Source: Plantibacter flavus (lineage in GTDB: Bacteria > Actinomycetota > Actinomycetes > Actinomycetales > Microbacteriaceae). Taken from it: a stretch of 64,000 nucleotides of DNA. This document shows, piece by piece, positions 1 to 9,001 of this stretch. A program made the translations under genes and the position numbers. The notes beneath the pieces are model-generated. The model was given only the letters and a program-made list of their open reading frames with translations. It made no database searches and was not told the DNA's origin. The stretch is taken from assembly GCF_002024505.1 (NCBI RefSeq), contig NZ_CP019402.1, forward strand, positions 2,914,001-2,978,000. Direction: 5' to 3'. Positions within the stretch are counted from its first letter, which is position 1. Each line of letters starts with the position of its first letter.

Positions 1-384
1 CTCGGCGAGGACCTCCCCGAGGGCCCGTCCCTCCGGCGTCACGCCCTCGAAGATCGAGTACCCGTGGGCACCCTGGCCCTTGCGGATGTGGGTGTCGACG
101 CTCTTGGTGTCGAGCGCGTGGTGGTACTCGGCGCCGGCACTCCCCGCGACGCAGTGCACCGGCCAGTTCGTCTCGTAGTCGGGCTCACCCGTCGCGAAGT
201 GACCGTCGTTGTCGCCCGCGGCGTCGTGCCAGTCGCGTGAGGCGAACACGTGCGCGTATTCGTCCCCGTGCTCGGCCAGCAGCCGCGTGACCCCCGCGGC
301 GACGGCCTCGCCGCCGTCCACACCGAGCGCACCGCCCTCGGTGAAGTCGTTCTGTACGTCGATGATGAAGAGCGCGCGCGCCAC
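1..384 (-). CDS. pncA: Nicotinamidase/pyrazinamidase, 3' end cut by window edge
   Basis: Isochorismatase-fold amidase that would hydrolyse nicotinamide to nicotinate in NAD salvage. The visible 128 residues carry the family signature: catalytic Asp9 in FIIDVQNDF, metal ligands Asp51 and His53 (DWH), His62 and His77, and the catalytic Lys102 in HIRKGQGAH. The catalytic cysteine lies beyond the window edge, so completeness cannot be judged. I chose the GTG start at 384 because GGAGG sits 4 nt upstream; an in-frame ATG at 432 would add 16 residues but lacks this spacing. Transcribed leftwards, separate from the small membrane protein upstream. Assignment to nicotinamidase rather than another isochorismatase-family hydrolase rests on the D/K plus DxH pattern. 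Confidence 0.9.
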   Translation of the reverse strand, partial: MARALFIIDVQNDFTEGGALGVDGGEAVAAGVTRLLAEHGDEYAHVFASRDWHDAAGDNDGHFATGEPDYETNWPVHCVAGSAGAEYHHALDTKSVDTHIRKGQGAHGYSIFEGVTPEGRALGEVLAE

Positions 385-483
385 GATGCCTCCGGGTTGT
401 CGTCGTCCCGCCTCGGCGGAAGTGGGTTCCATCGAGGGTAACGCCGGGGAACCGACCGGGTGAGGTGGTTGCGCCGTCGTGGT

Positions 484-678
484 TCAGAGCCGACGTGCGC
501 GCTCCTTGCGGCGATCGAAGAATTGCAGACCGATGTTGACACCCATCAGGACGGTGCCGAGCAGCATGGACACGAGCCCGGCGATGCGGAACCCGACGGG
601 CAGCTCCAGGAGCAGCGCGAAGACGATCCCGAGCACGATGAGCGCGGCACCCGCGGAGAACAACACCAGATACTTCAT
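484..678 (-). CDS. Small two-helix membrane protein, function unknown
   Basis: A 64-residue protein beginning MKYLVLFSAGAAL. Two hydrophobic stretches (about residues 4-24 and 31-52) would form a helical hairpin, followed by a basic tail (FDRRKERARRL) expected on the cytoplasmic side. The ATG at 678 places the first helix at the very N-terminus; longer upstream frames are Arg/Gly-rich and look non-coding. It is divergent from the GH114 lipoprotein gene with 60 bp between starts. No enzymatic motif is visible and I do not recognise a named family. Confidence 0.7.
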   Translation of the reverse strand: MKYLVLFSAGAALIVLGIVFALLLELPVGFRIAGLVSMLLGTVLMGVNIGLQFFDRRKERARRL

Positions 679-738
679 GCCCCAACGGTACCGGCTGAGC
701 GACGACCCCCGGACGGGACCGCGACCTAGGGTGGAGAC

Positions 739-1602
739 ATGAACCGTCTCCGTCGTCGCGCGCAGCTGCTCATCGCGGCGGGCGCCGCCGTCCTGCTCGC
801 GGTCACCGCCGCCGGCTGCTCCACCTTCCCGAGTGGTGCGAGCTCCGACACCGGGCCGACCCATTCAGCGGGCGGGTTCCCCACGGACATCGTCTTCGAC
901 TACCAGCTCGGTGGCGGCTACGAACCGGCGGCAGGGGTGGGCGGCGTCGCGCGCGACAGCACCGACTCCCCCGACCCCGACCGGTACTCCATCTGCTACG
1001 TCAACGGGTTCCAGAGCCAGCCGGCCGATCGCGAGGCCTGGCTGGCCGAGCCCGACCTGGTCCTCACCGACGACACCGGTGAACCGATCATCGACGAGAA
1101 CTGGCCCGACGAACTCATCTTCGACCTCTCCACCGACGACCGTCGCGCGCGGATCGCCGAGCGGGTCGGTGCGAGCATCACCCGCTGCGCTGAGGCAGGC
1201 TTCGACGCCGTCGAGATCGACAACCTCGACTCGTACACCCGGTCCGACGGTCGACTCACCGTGGAGGACGCGATCGCCCTCGCCACCCGGTACGCCGACC
1301 TCGCCCACGATGCCGGCCTCCTCATCGGGCAGAAGAACGCCGCCGAGCTCGGCACACGTGGTCGGGACGACGTCGGGTTCGACTTCGCCGTCACGGAGGA
1401 GTGCCACCGCTTCGACGAGTGCGCCACCTACACCGAGGTGTACGGAGGCGCCGTGCTGGACATCGAGTACACCGACGACCTGCGCGGCACCTTCGACGAG
1501 GTGTGCGCCGATCCGCAGGTCCCGTTCTCGACGATCCTGCGGGACCGCGACCTCACGCCGTCGGACGACCCCGACCACGTGTTCGAGGCCTGCGCACCGT
1601 AG
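739..1602 (+). CDS. GH114-type (endo-alpha-1,4-polygalactosaminidase-like) lipoprotein
   Basis: A 287-residue exported lipoprotein: basic N-terminus, hydrophobic core and lipobox ending at Cys27 (TAAGCS). The mature part resembles the GH114/TM1410 TIM-barrel group: FDYQLGGGY near the start, ICYVNGF, the strand IDNLDSY with candidate acidic catalytic residues, then GLLIGQKN and the late segment VTEECHRF. GH114 enzymes cut galactosaminogalactan, a fungal exopolysaccharide, so a role on fungal or environmental polysaccharide is possible. Many bacterial members are uncharacterised, so substrate is inference. It is followed by a stem-loop and the LysR gene on the same strand. Confidence 0.75.
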   Translation: MNRLRRRAQLLIAAGAAVLLAVTAAGCSTFPSGASSDTGPTHSAGGFPTDIVFDYQLGGGYEPAAGVGGVARDSTDSPDPDRYSICYVNGFQSQPADREAWLAEPDLVLTDDTGEPIIDENWPDELIFDLSTDDRRARIAERVGASITRCAEAGFDAVEIDNLDSYTRSDGRLTVEDAIALATRYADLAHDAGLLIGQKNAAELGTRGRDDVGFDFAVTEECHRFDECATYTEVYGGAVLDIEYTDDLRGTFDEVCADPQVPFSTILRDRDLTPSDDPDHVFEACAP

Positions 1603-1628
1603 GCACCGACCGGGCATCCGCTCCGGGG

Positions 1629-1655
1629 CAGGAGCCCCCGCAGCGGGGCATCCTG
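1629..1655 (+). terminator. Imperfect hairpin after the GH114 gene
   Basis: CAGGAGCCCCCGC and GCGGGGCATCCTG pair with one bulge/mismatch around a very short loop, 26 nt after the lipoprotein stop codon. There is no clear T-tract, which is common for hairpins in high-GC actinobacteria. Read as a probable terminator or mRNA 3' end stabiliser. Confidence 0.4.
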
Positions 1656-1730
1656 CTGTGGGGATCCTCGGCGCTCAGGCATATCCAGCAGGTGTCGGTA
1701 CCGTGGAGGCATGATCCGGATCCACGACGC

Positions 1731-2636
1731 ATGAACCTGGAGCAGCTGGAGGCGGTCGTCGCCGTCGTCGACTACGGCTCGTACGCCGCAGCGGCCGACG
1801 TCCTCCGCATCTCGCAGCCGTCGCTCACCAGACGCATCCAACGCTGCGAGACGGACCTCGGGCTCGCGCTCTTCACCCGGGTGGGTCGGCGCATGCAGGT
1901 CACCGATGCCGGCCGGTCCGTGCTCGGTCCGGCGAGACGGATGCTCCAGGAGGCGAAAGGGCTCCGCGCGCTCGCCGACGCGCAGCAGGCGCTCACCGCC
2001 GGCACGCTCCGGATCGGTGCGCTCCCCTCGCTCGTCGCGACCCACGTCCCGGAACTCGTCGCCCGGTTCCACGCCGCGCACCCAGACGTCCGCATCGAGG
2101 TCACGGGTTCCGTCGACTCCGCCGAACTCCTGGAAGCCGTCGACCTCGGGCGCATCGACCTCGGTGTCGCCGATGTGGCCACCGCCGGCCCCGGTGTCGA
2201 GGTGCGGCTCCTGGAGGAACAGCGGTTCGCGATCGTCCTCCCCGGCCTTCGGACCGTCGCCGAGCGCGAGGCCGGCCACACGCCGCCGACCATCACCGGC
2301 GACGAGCTGGCTGCGCACACCCTGGTGACCCTCCCGCGCGGGACGTCGATGCGCGCCGTGACCGACGAGGCCTACGCCCGCTTCGGCGTGCAGCCGCCGC
2401 GGGTGATCGTGACCACCCAGCGCGACGCGCTCACGCGGTTCGCGACCGCCGGTGTCGGGCTGACCGTGGTCCCCGAGCGGCTCGCCGACTGGGCGGCGGC
2501 GAACGGCGCCCGGGTCCGCCGGTTCCCGACACCGGTCACGAGGGACATCGGCCTGCTCGTCCGCCACGACAGCCTCGGGACGCCGGCCGTGAGTGCCTTC
2601 CTCCGCTTGGCGGAGCGGGTCCCACCCGGGGTCTGA
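1731..2636 (+). CDS. LysR-family transcriptional regulator
   Basis: 301 residues with the canonical layout: N-terminal winged HTH (residues 1-60, including SYAAAADVLRISQPSLTRRI) and a periplasmic-binding-like effector domain from about residue 90 (GTLRIGALPSL onwards). The domain ends in the usual VGLTVVPERLADW segment. The ATG at 1731 matches the family start MNLEQLEAVVAVVD. No target can be named: there is no divergent gene and the next gene downstream is convergent. Effector unknown. Confidence 0.92.
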   Translation: MNLEQLEAVVAVVDYGSYAAAADVLRISQPSLTRRIQRCETDLGLALFTRVGRRMQVTDAGRSVLGPARRMLQEAKGLRALADAQQALTAGTLRIGALPSLVATHVPELVARFHAAHPDVRIEVTGSVDSAELLEAVDLGRIDLGVADVATAGPGVEVRLLEEQRFAIVLPGLRTVAEREAGHTPPTITGDELAAHTLVTLPRGTSMRAVTDEAYARFGVQPPRVIVTTQRDALTRFATAGVGLTVVPERLADWAAANGARVRRFPTPVTRDIGLLVRHDSLGTPAVSAFLRLAERVPPGV

Positions 2637-2648
2637 CGACGCCCCGCG

Positions 2649-4103
2649 TCAGCCGCAGAGGTCCGCGGCGGCGTTGCGGGACTCGACCTCGACGGGCGCC
2701 GGCGCGGCAGGCGGGGTCAGCGAGCCGAAGTCGTCACCGATGACGAGCACGACGTCCTCCTCGTCCGGCCCCGGTTCGCCGCTCACGACGACCGCGATCC
2801 CCAGCTCCTGGGCGAGGGAGGCGGCCGTCGCCCGAGCCGCGTCCGAGTCGCGCGCGAGCAGGACCGTCACCGGGGTGTCCGTCTCCGCGTCACCGATCGA
2901 CGCGACGGTGTAGCCGAGGGCGGTCAGTCGGTCGGCCGTCGCCGTCGCGACCCCGTTCGTCTGCGAGCCGTTGAGGACGCTGACCGCCTCGACCCGCACC
3001 GGTTCGACCGGGGCGACCGGCTCCGCCGGGGACGCGTCAGCGACTCCCGCGATCGGCACCGGGACATCGGCGGCGAGGCTCGAGAAGACGATCGCCGCGT
3101 CATCGCTCGGGACGACCCGGTTGGCGTCCGACGGTGCCTCGGTCCACGGCATCGTCAGGAAAATGATGGCCGACGCCGGCACCTGTGAGACCCGGTGCGC
3201 GAGCGAGGTCAGGCTCGCGAGGTCGCCGAGCGCGGTGTCGACGGTGAGCGAGGAGGTGACCGCGTCCAGGAAGCGGATGAGGCGGTCCGGCCGGGTGAGC
3301 ACTTCGGCACTCAGCGCCCGCTGCACGATCGCGGACATCACCATCTGCTGATTGCCGAGGCGCGAGATGTCACTGCCGTCACCCACCGCGTGCCGGGTGC
3401 GGGCGAGCGCGAGCGCCTGCGTCCCGTCGATGACCTGTGCTCCGGCGGGCAGCGCGAGGTTCGAATAGGGGTCGTCCATGTCCGCCGGCAGACACACGGC
3501 CAGCCCGTCCATGCCGTTGACGATCGCCTGGAAGCCGCTGAAGTCGAGCTCGATGAAATGGTCGATCGGCACACCGGTCATCGCCTGCACCGCGGCGACC
3601 GAGCAGGCGGCCCCCGAGTTCAACGCCGCGTTCACCATCCCGTAGTCGTCGGGCGTCCCCCGCCCGGTGTCCGTGCACATCGACAGGTCGGTCAGCGTGT
3701 CACGCGGAATCTGCATCGCGTCGATCCGCGTGTTGCCCTCGGACACATGCACGAGCACCATCGCGTCGCTGCGCTTGGTACCGGTGTCCTCGCCGTAGTC
3801 GCCGACCTCGAGGTCACGACTGTCGGAGCCGAGGAGGAGGACGTTGATCGCCGGGTCCGGTGCGCCTGGCTCCGCAGGCTCGGTCGAACGCCCGGTCGGG
3901 GCGGCGATGGCCTCCGAGCTGAGGTTGCCCTGCAGCCGCAGCGCGAGCGCACCGACACCTCCGAGGAGCGCGAGCACGAGGCCGCCTGCGATGCCGACGA
4001 TGAGGCGCCGACGGCGGACCCGCGCGCTCACCCCACCGCCGTGACGGCGAGCGTGGGCGGCACGTGGACGGACGGGTGCCTCGGGGAGATCGGGTCTGCG
4101 CAT
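2649..4103 (-). CDS. LytR-CpsA-Psr (LCP) cell-wall glycopolymer transferase
   Basis: 484 residues. A short basic cytoplasmic segment, one membrane helix (residues about 34-56), then the extracellular LCP domain. LCP signatures present are NVLLLGSDSRD (88-97), TKRSDAMVLVHV, and the phosphate-binding MQIPRDT (130-136), plus a later RTRHAVGDGSD. The C-terminal 110 residues form a LytR_C domain (SVLNGSQTNGVATATADRL). LCP enzymes attach undecaprenyl-linked polymers (teichoic acids, arabinogalactan, capsule) to peptidoglycan. The polymer here cannot be determined. A GTG at codon 25 is an alternative start nearer the membrane helix. Confidence 0.93.
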   Translation of the reverse strand: MRRPDLPEAPVRPRAAHARRHGGGVSARVRRRRLIVGIAGGLVLALLGGVGALALRLQGNLSSEAIAAPTGRSTEPAEPGAPDPAINVLLLGSDSRDLEVGDYGEDTGTKRSDAMVLVHVSEGNTRIDAMQIPRDTLTDLSMCTDTGRGTPDDYGMVNAALNSGAACSVAAVQAMTGVPIDHFIELDFSGFQAIVNGMDGLAVCLPADMDDPYSNLALPAGAQVIDGTQALALARTRHAVGDGSDISRLGNQQMVMSAIVQRALSAEVLTRPDRLIRFLDAVTSSLTVDTALGDLASLTSLAHRVSQVPASAIIFLTMPWTEAPSDANRVVPSDDAAIVFSSLAADVPVPIAGVADASPAEPVAPVEPVRVEAVSVLNGSQTNGVATATADRLTALGYTVASIGDAETDTPVTVLLARDSDAARATAASLAQELGIAVVVSGEPGPDEEDVVLVIGDDFGSLTPPAAPAPVEVESRNAAADLCG

Positions 4104-4185
4104 CGTCCCAGTGCACCAAGCGTCGAAGCGGCGGACAAGCAGCCTGCCCGGTGCGACTCATACGCGGCGCGCATGCGTCGGAGAA

Positions 4186-5349
4186 TCAGCTCACGGGCGA
4201 GGCGACCTCCGAGCCACGCAGTCCGGGCACCGCACGCTTCCCGAACTGGCCGGTGACGACCAGGATGAGCGCCGTCGCTGCGAGGAGGATCCAGCCCGGC
4301 CAGCCGAGCAGGGTGCCGAACACACTGCCGGTGTCCTGCATCGACGTCGGGCTGGCGAACAGCAGCAGTGCCCCGACGGCGGCGTTCACCGCGCCGTGGG
4401 CGATCACCGCCGGCCACACCGAGGCGGAGCGGAGCCGCAACCAGCCGATGAGGACGCCGAGCAGCATGCACCAGCCCACCATCAGGAGCAAGCCGACCAG
4501 GTCGGTCCGCTGGTAGTTGTAGCCGAGGAGGATGAGCGGTGCGTGCCACACGCCCCAGACCGCCCCGGACAGCAGGAGGGCGGGCCAGGTGCCGAGCGGC
4601 AGGAGGTTCGGCAGCAACCAGCCGCGCCAGCCGAGTTCCTCCCCGAACGCGGACAGCGATGCCACCAGGACGCCGAGGGGCAGGGTGAGGAGCTGGACCA
4701 GGGCGACCGTGGTGAGGTCGTCCCGCCCGAGCTCGCCGGCGCCCGAGGCGGTCATGATGGCGGCCAGACCGGACAGGCCGACGAGGTCGAGCTCGATGAG
4801 CCCCATGGCCTGCCCGAGCAGCATGGAGCAGAACGCGAGGACGGGGAACCCGACGAGCGCCGCCGCGCAGAGCCCGAGGGTCCGGCCGAGGGGGCGCAGC
4901 GGCGCGAGTCCGAGCAGCCGCGGGATGCTCCTCGGACGGGCGACGAACAGCACCACGACGAGCGCGGCGATGGTCGGGGTGTACATCATGCCGAGGGCGA
5001 TGAGCTGGAACCAGGGGTTCGCGAGTCCCTCACCCGACAGCCACAGCGGTGCGGCGACGAGCCAGGCGAGGCCCACGGCGAGCACGGTGAAGACCGTGAC
5101 GGCGACCCACGGGACCCTGGTGGGCAGGATCGGGGCCAGCTCGCGGTTGCGCCGGCGCTGGCGGTCCGCCGCCGACTCCGGCTGCTGCGCGAGCACGGCG
5201 CGCCCGGCGGCACCGATCACCGGAGCCGCGGCCGGTGCTGGTGCTGGTGCCGGCGATCCGTCGGCGAGCGTCGTCCGGATCGGTCCAGGCGCGGGCTGTC
5301 CGATCGGCGCCCAGCCGCCCTCGGTCGGTGTGTCGTCCGGTCGCTGCAT
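4186..5349 (-). CDS. CPBP-family intramembrane metalloprotease (CAAX protease-like)
   Basis: 387 residues. The first ~75 are Pro/Ala-rich and soluble (repeated PAPAPAP), followed by about eight membrane helices. The conserved CPBP motifs are intact: EELGWRG (Glu237, Glu238, Arg242), WGVWHAP (His269) and IAHGAVNA (His318, Asn322). These residues ligate zinc in Rce1-type proteases. Bacterial CPBP proteins act in membrane protein cleavage or bacteriocin self-protection; the substrate here is unknown. The 75-residue low-complexity N-terminal extension is longer than usual. Start: the first ATG of the frame. Confidence 0.88.
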   Translation of the reverse strand: MQRPDDTPTEGGWAPIGQPAPGPIRTTLADGSPAPAPAPAAAPVIGAAGRAVLAQQPESAADRQRRRNRELAPILPTRVPWVAVTVFTVLAVGLAWLVAAPLWLSGEGLANPWFQLIALGMMYTPTIAALVVVLFVARPRSIPRLLGLAPLRPLGRTLGLCAAALVGFPVLAFCSMLLGQAMGLIELDLVGLSGLAAIMTASGAGELGRDDLTTVALVQLLTLPLGVLVASLSAFGEELGWRGWLLPNLLPLGTWPALLLSGAVWGVWHAPLILLGYNYQRTDLVGLLLMVGWCMLLGVLIGWLRLRSASVWPAVIAHGAVNAAVGALLLFASPTSMQDTGSVFGTLLGWPGWILLAATALILVVTGQFGKRAVPGLRGSEVASPVS

Positions 5350-5423
5350 GTGATCCCCCGTGGTCGCGAACAGCTTCCCACGCTACGGAGCGACGGCACG
5401 GGGCGCATCCGCCGCCCGGGGGA

Positions 5424-6413
5424 TCACGCGGTGAGGTGACAGCCGCAGGACTCCCGCAGGAGGAGCCCGACGGGGACGACGGTGCTGCGCTCGTGCTCGC
5501 CGTCCGCGTCACCGAAGCGGGCGAGCGCCCGGGTGGCGGCCAGGCGGCCCAGGCGTGCCGGGTCCTGTTCGATGACGCTGACCGCCGGATCGAGCTGGTC
5601 GGCCATCGGGAAGTCACCGAAGCCGAGCGAGGCGATCCCCCGTGAGCGCAGCGCGGGGACGAGCGCCATCGTCACGCGCGCGTTCGCCGAGAACAGGGCC
5701 GTCGGTGGGGAGGCGAGGGCGAGGAGAGCGTCGACCACGGCGGCGGCCGGTCCGCGGTCCGTCGCGTCGAGGCTGACGATGGCGTCGTCGAGGTCGAGCC
5801 CGCTCTCGGCGAGCGCCGAACGGTAGCCCTCGAGCCGGCGACGGGTGCTCGGCGGGTGTGCCGAGTCGGCGATGAAGGCGACCCGGGTGTGCCCGTGCTC
5901 GAGCAGGTGCCTCGTCGCGAGGTAGGCGCCGCGGTGGTCGTCCTCCACGAAGCTGTCGGCGTCGAGTCCACCGGGGGCGCGGTCGACGAACACGATGGGC
6001 GTGTGCTCGGCCCACGGCGCGAGCCACGACTGGTCTTCCGCGACGGGCGCGAGGACGAGCCCCATGAGCTGTGACCGGAGCAGCGAGTCGAGCACGGCAC
6101 GCTCGCGCGCCGGGTCGTCGCCGATGCTCGTGACGAGGGTGGTGATGCCCGAGACGGAACAGACCTCCTCGACGGCGCGGACGACCGCGGCGAAGAAGGG
6201 GTCGACGACGTCCGGGACCGCGACGCCGACGGAGGAGGACCGCCCGGCGCGGAAGGTGCGCGCCAGGACGTTCGGGACGTAGTTCAGCTCCCGCATGGCC
6301 GATTCGACCCGCGACCGCGTCTCGGGGAGCACGTGCGGGTCGTCGTTGAACACGCGGGAGACCGTCTTCGAGCTCACTCCGGCGAGGGACGCCACGTCCT
6401 GCATCGTGGCCAT
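5424..6413 (-). CDS. LacI-family repressor, paralogue of the LacI at 31345
   Basis: 329 residues: HTH MQDVASLAGVSSKTVSRVF, hinge and periplasmic-binding effector domain. It ends in a run with ESCGCHLTA. Its recognition region, including KTVSRVFNDDPHVLP and MRELxYVPN, is nearly identical to that of the LacI at 31345-32328. The effector domains are also closely similar (GVAVPDxVDPFFA, VFVDRAPGGL, ALFSxNA). It is the last gene of a kinase-aldolase-LacI run. GGAGCAGCC precedes the ATG. Predicted to bind the operators at 8968-8983 and 9002-9017 and, by similarity, those at 30453-30502. Confidence 0.93.
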   Translation of the reverse strand: MATMQDVASLAGVSSKTVSRVFNDDPHVLPETRSRVESAMRELNYVPNVLARTFRAGRSSSVGVAVPDVVDPFFAAVVRAVEEVCSVSGITTLVTSIGDDPARERAVLDSLLRSQLMGLVLAPVAEDQSWLAPWAEHTPIVFVDRAPGGLDADSFVEDDHRGAYLATRHLLEHGHTRVAFIADSAHPPSTRRRLEGYRSALAESGLDLDDAIVSLDATDRGPAAAVVDALLALASPPTALFSANARVTMALVPALRSRGIASLGFGDFPMADQLDPAVSVIEQDPARLGRLAATRALARFGDADGEHERSTVVPVGLLLRESCGCHLTA

Positions 6414-6500
6414 GGCTGCTCCTCGGGTGGTTCCACCTGCGTGGCGTGGTCGGATCGGGCTGGTTCGCGGGCGGCGACCGAGGACGCCGCCCGCGATCCG

Positions 6501-7421
6501 TCAGCGACCGGCGAGCGCGGTCTCGATGACCTGCTCGAGCTCACGGAGGCGAGGCAGCGCACGGTTCGTGAGCAGTTCCTCACGCTTCGCCGACGAGATC
6601 GAAAGGCTATCCTTCCACAGCGAACGACCGGCCATCGCGCCGCCGGCACCGTTCTCGACCGCGGTGCGGACCTGGCCGACGAAGGTCTCGTGGTCGACGC
6701 CGGCGGACAGCACGGCCCACGGCACACCGGCGGCGGCCTCGGTCACGGCTGCGGCGGCCTCGGCGGAGCCCGGGTACTGGAGCTTCAGGACCTTGGAACC
6801 GGCGGCGACGGAGATCTCCGCGGCGCCGCGCACGAGCTCGGGGAAGATCTCGGCGTAGGCCTCGTCGCTCTCGCCGTCGAGCTGGTAGACGAGGATCTCG
6901 ACGATGAGCAGCACGCCCTCGGCGGTGCACTCCTCCACGAGGCGGGCGATCTCGTCGATGACGACCTGCTCGGCCTCCCGCTGGTCGGAGCGCAGGTAGA
7001 AGAGCATCTTCGCGGCGTCGCCACCGAGTTCGCGGACCCGGCGGGCGTCCATGCCGGGGACGTACTTCGTCCGGCGCAGACCGTTCTCGGTGTCGAAGCC
7101 CGAGGAGTCCATGCCGACGACGAGACCGGTCGTGCGGGAGAGGGTGCGCTCGTCGACGACGAGCGGGAGGGCGACCTCCGGGTCGAGGAGGATGGCGGGT
7201 GCGTGGTTGCCGAGGAACCGGACGAGGTCGCTCTTGGCCTCGGCGAGTTCGTCACGGCTGATGCCGGCCGCGCCGTTCGGGGCGTCGGTCATGACGGCCT
7301 TCATGCCGTTGCGCTGGTCGCCGGCGACGATGAGCATGCCACCGCCCGGGGTGCTGATCGTGGCCATGGCGCGGCGTTCGAGCGTCGTCAGCTCGTTGGT
7401 CCTGGTGGCTACTGCGTTCAT
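6501..7421 (-). CDS. Class I aldolase of the LacD/YihT (DeoC/LacD) family
   Basis: 306 residues. Resembles tagatose-1,6-bisphosphate aldolase LacD and sulfofructosephosphate aldolase YihT: early LIVAGDQRNGMKAVM, strand LIVEILVYQL, and VLKLQYPG with a candidate Schiff-base lysine in this strand; another lysine sits in AAKMLFYLRSD. Members cleave ketose (bis)phosphates to dihydroxyacetone phosphate plus an aldehyde, without metal. The gene lies 84 bp downstream of an FGGY kinase and 87 bp upstream of its LacI, so it probably cleaves the product of that kinase or a further phosphorylated form. AAGGAG precedes the ATG. Which hexulose is cleaved is not decided by sequence. Confidence 0.85.
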   Translation of the reverse strand: MNAVATRTNELTTLERRAMATISTPGGGMLIVAGDQRNGMKAVMTDAPNGAAGISRDELAEAKSDLVRFLGNHAPAILLDPEVALPLVVDERTLSRTTGLVVGMDSSGFDTENGLRRTKYVPGMDARRVRELGGDAAKMLFYLRSDQREAEQVVIDEIARLVEECTAEGVLLIVEILVYQLDGESDEAYAEIFPELVRGAAEISVAAGSKVLKLQYPGSAEAAAAVTEAAAGVPWAVLSAGVDHETFVGQVRTAVENGAGGAMAGRSLWKDSLSISSAKREELLTNRALPRLRELEQVIETALAGR

Positions 7422-7505
7422 GAGGTGCTCCTTGTGCTTCGGATGGGGTCTGGTCCCGGCAGCGGTCGCGCCGGGGAGGATCGGTCTGAGTGGTCGGGTG
7501 GTCGG

Positions 7506-8915
7506 TCAGGGATGTGATCGGGATGTGGCGGGTTCGAGGAGGGCCCCGGCGAAGACGGCTGCGCCGTATGCCGTGTCCTGAGACCGGTGCGACACCTGCA
7601 CGCCGGGCAGGACGGCCGCTCGGGCGCGTTGCACGGACCGCATGCCGGCCCAGCCGCCGGTGAGCAGCGCCGAGGTGGCCGGGGCGACCTCGCGGTCCAT
7701 CGCCGCGATGAGCACGGCGAGTTCGTCGTTGCCGTGCCGGAGCACCGCTTCGAAGATCTCGGCCGGTCCCGCACCGTCGGCACGGACCGTGAGCTTGAGG
7801 ACGCCGTCGTCGTTCCGGGCGCCCGCGACCGAGACGTCGCCGTCGCCGAGCAGCCCGCCCGCCGGGAGCGCCATGACCTCGTCGTCCAGGCGGTCGCGCC
7901 CTGCGCGGTCGGTCACCCCGACGAGCTGGAGGGTGCGACGCATGAGCAGACCGGTCTTGACGCCGGCGACGAGCACCCAGGTGCCCGGCACGACGTGACG
8001 GACGCAGTTGATGAACACCTCGGCGAGCCGCTCGCGGGCGGCGAACGGGAGTGGTTCGTCGAGGCGTCGCAGCAGGACCTCGGCCGTGCCCATCGACACG
8101 TGGTAGCGCTCGGCGGGGAACGAGCCGGTGGAGACGGCCGACACGAGGTGGTCGTGGCCGGCGACGGTCAAGGCCGCACCGGAGAAGACCGCCGGCACCC
8201 ACTGGCTGCTCGCGGCGCCGAGCGGGGCACCGGCGTCGGTGAACGGCGGGAGGAACGACGCGTCGACGCCGAGGTGGTCGAGCAGCTCGGGCCACGGCTC
8301 ACCGGTGTCCTGATCGAGCAGGCCGGTGCGCGACGAGAGCGAGTACTCGGCTGCCTCCTCGCCGCCGAGGGCCGCGACGAGGTACTCCGGCAGGTTGAGC
8401 CAGCGCGTTCCGGCGAGGTCGAGTCCGGCGTCACGGAGGTGGAGGAGCTTGATGACCGAGACCTGCACGCCGAGCGGCAGGCCGGTCCGACCGGCGAACT
8501 GCTCCGCGATCTCGGCGGGGAGGGCCGCGAGCTGTTCGGCGCCGCGCGGATCGAACCAGGCGATGGCGGGCGCGACGGGCCGGCCGACGGCGTCGAGGAC
8601 GATCCCGGACTCCCCCATGCCGGAGACGGCGAGCGCCCGGACCCGCGCGGCCGGCCCGAACCGGTCGACGAGTTCCGCACCGACGTGGTCGAGGAGCTCC
8701 CGGACGGTGGCGATGAGGGACGCCGCCTCCATCACGGTCGTGCCGCCTGGACCGGCGAGCCACGGGGTGGGCAGCTGGTGGATGAGGACCTCGGCGCCGT
8801 CGGCGTCGGTCACGAGGATCTTGACGCCGGTGCTGCCGAGGTCGAGGCCGGCGACGAGTCGATCCGAGGCCACGGAGGTGACGGCGGTCGAGTCGAGGTT
8901 CGCAGCAGGGTGCAC
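7506..8915 (-). CDS. FGGY-family carbohydrate kinase
   Basis: 469 residues with the two-domain ASKHA fold. Phosphate-1 loop VAGLDLGSTGVKILV, the catalytic Asp region in AIAWFDPRGAEQL, phosphate-2 HVSMGTAEVLL and adenosine motif LTGGWAGMRSVQ. First gene of a run leading to the LacD-type aldolase and LacI. GTG start at 8915. The closest subgroup is not obvious to me; it is shorter than xylulokinases and lacks the rhamnulokinase signature, so I call it only an FGGY ketose/polyol kinase. Two LacI operators lie 53-102 bp upstream. Confidence 0.88.
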   Translation of the reverse strand: MHPAANLDSTAVTSVASDRLVAGLDLGSTGVKILVTDADGAEVLIHQLPTPWLAGPGGTTVMEAASLIATVRELLDHVGAELVDRFGPAARVRALAVSGMGESGIVLDAVGRPVAPAIAWFDPRGAEQLAALPAEIAEQFAGRTGLPLGVQVSVIKLLHLRDAGLDLAGTRWLNLPEYLVAALGGEEAAEYSLSSRTGLLDQDTGEPWPELLDHLGVDASFLPPFTDAGAPLGAASSQWVPAVFSGAALTVAGHDHLVSAVSTGSFPAERYHVSMGTAEVLLRRLDEPLPFAARERLAEVFINCVRHVVPGTWVLVAGVKTGLLMRRTLQLVGVTDRAGRDRLDDEVMALPAGGLLGDGDVSVAGARNDDGVLKLTVRADGAGPAEIFEAVLRHGNDELAVLIAAMDREVAPATSALLTGGWAGMRSVQRARAAVLPGVQVSHRSQDTAYGAAVFAGALLEPATSRSHP

Positions 8916-8967
8916 GGCGGTGTCCGTTCAGGTTCCGACGTCCGTGTCGGCTTCCGACGATGACTCC

Positions 8968-8983
8968 ATGTCATCGATGTCAT
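8968..8983. promoter_or_regulatory. LacI operator O1 upstream of the FGGY kinase operon
   Basis: ATGTCATCGATGTCAT, a slightly imperfect 16-bp palindrome. It is downstream of the candidate minus-strand -10 hexamer TATGCT (plus-strand 8988-8993). Its centre is 34 bp from the second site. Assigned to the LacI at 5424-6413 by position and by recurrence of the motif upstream of its paralogue's operon. Confidence 0.75.
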
Positions 8984-9001
8984 GGCGAGCATACCTCGTC
9001 C

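Noticed and set aside
5230..5330. Ala/Pro repeats in the CPBP protease N-terminus as a possible tandem-repeat domain.
   Set aside because: Only a short low-complexity Pro-Ala linker; no regular repeat unit.
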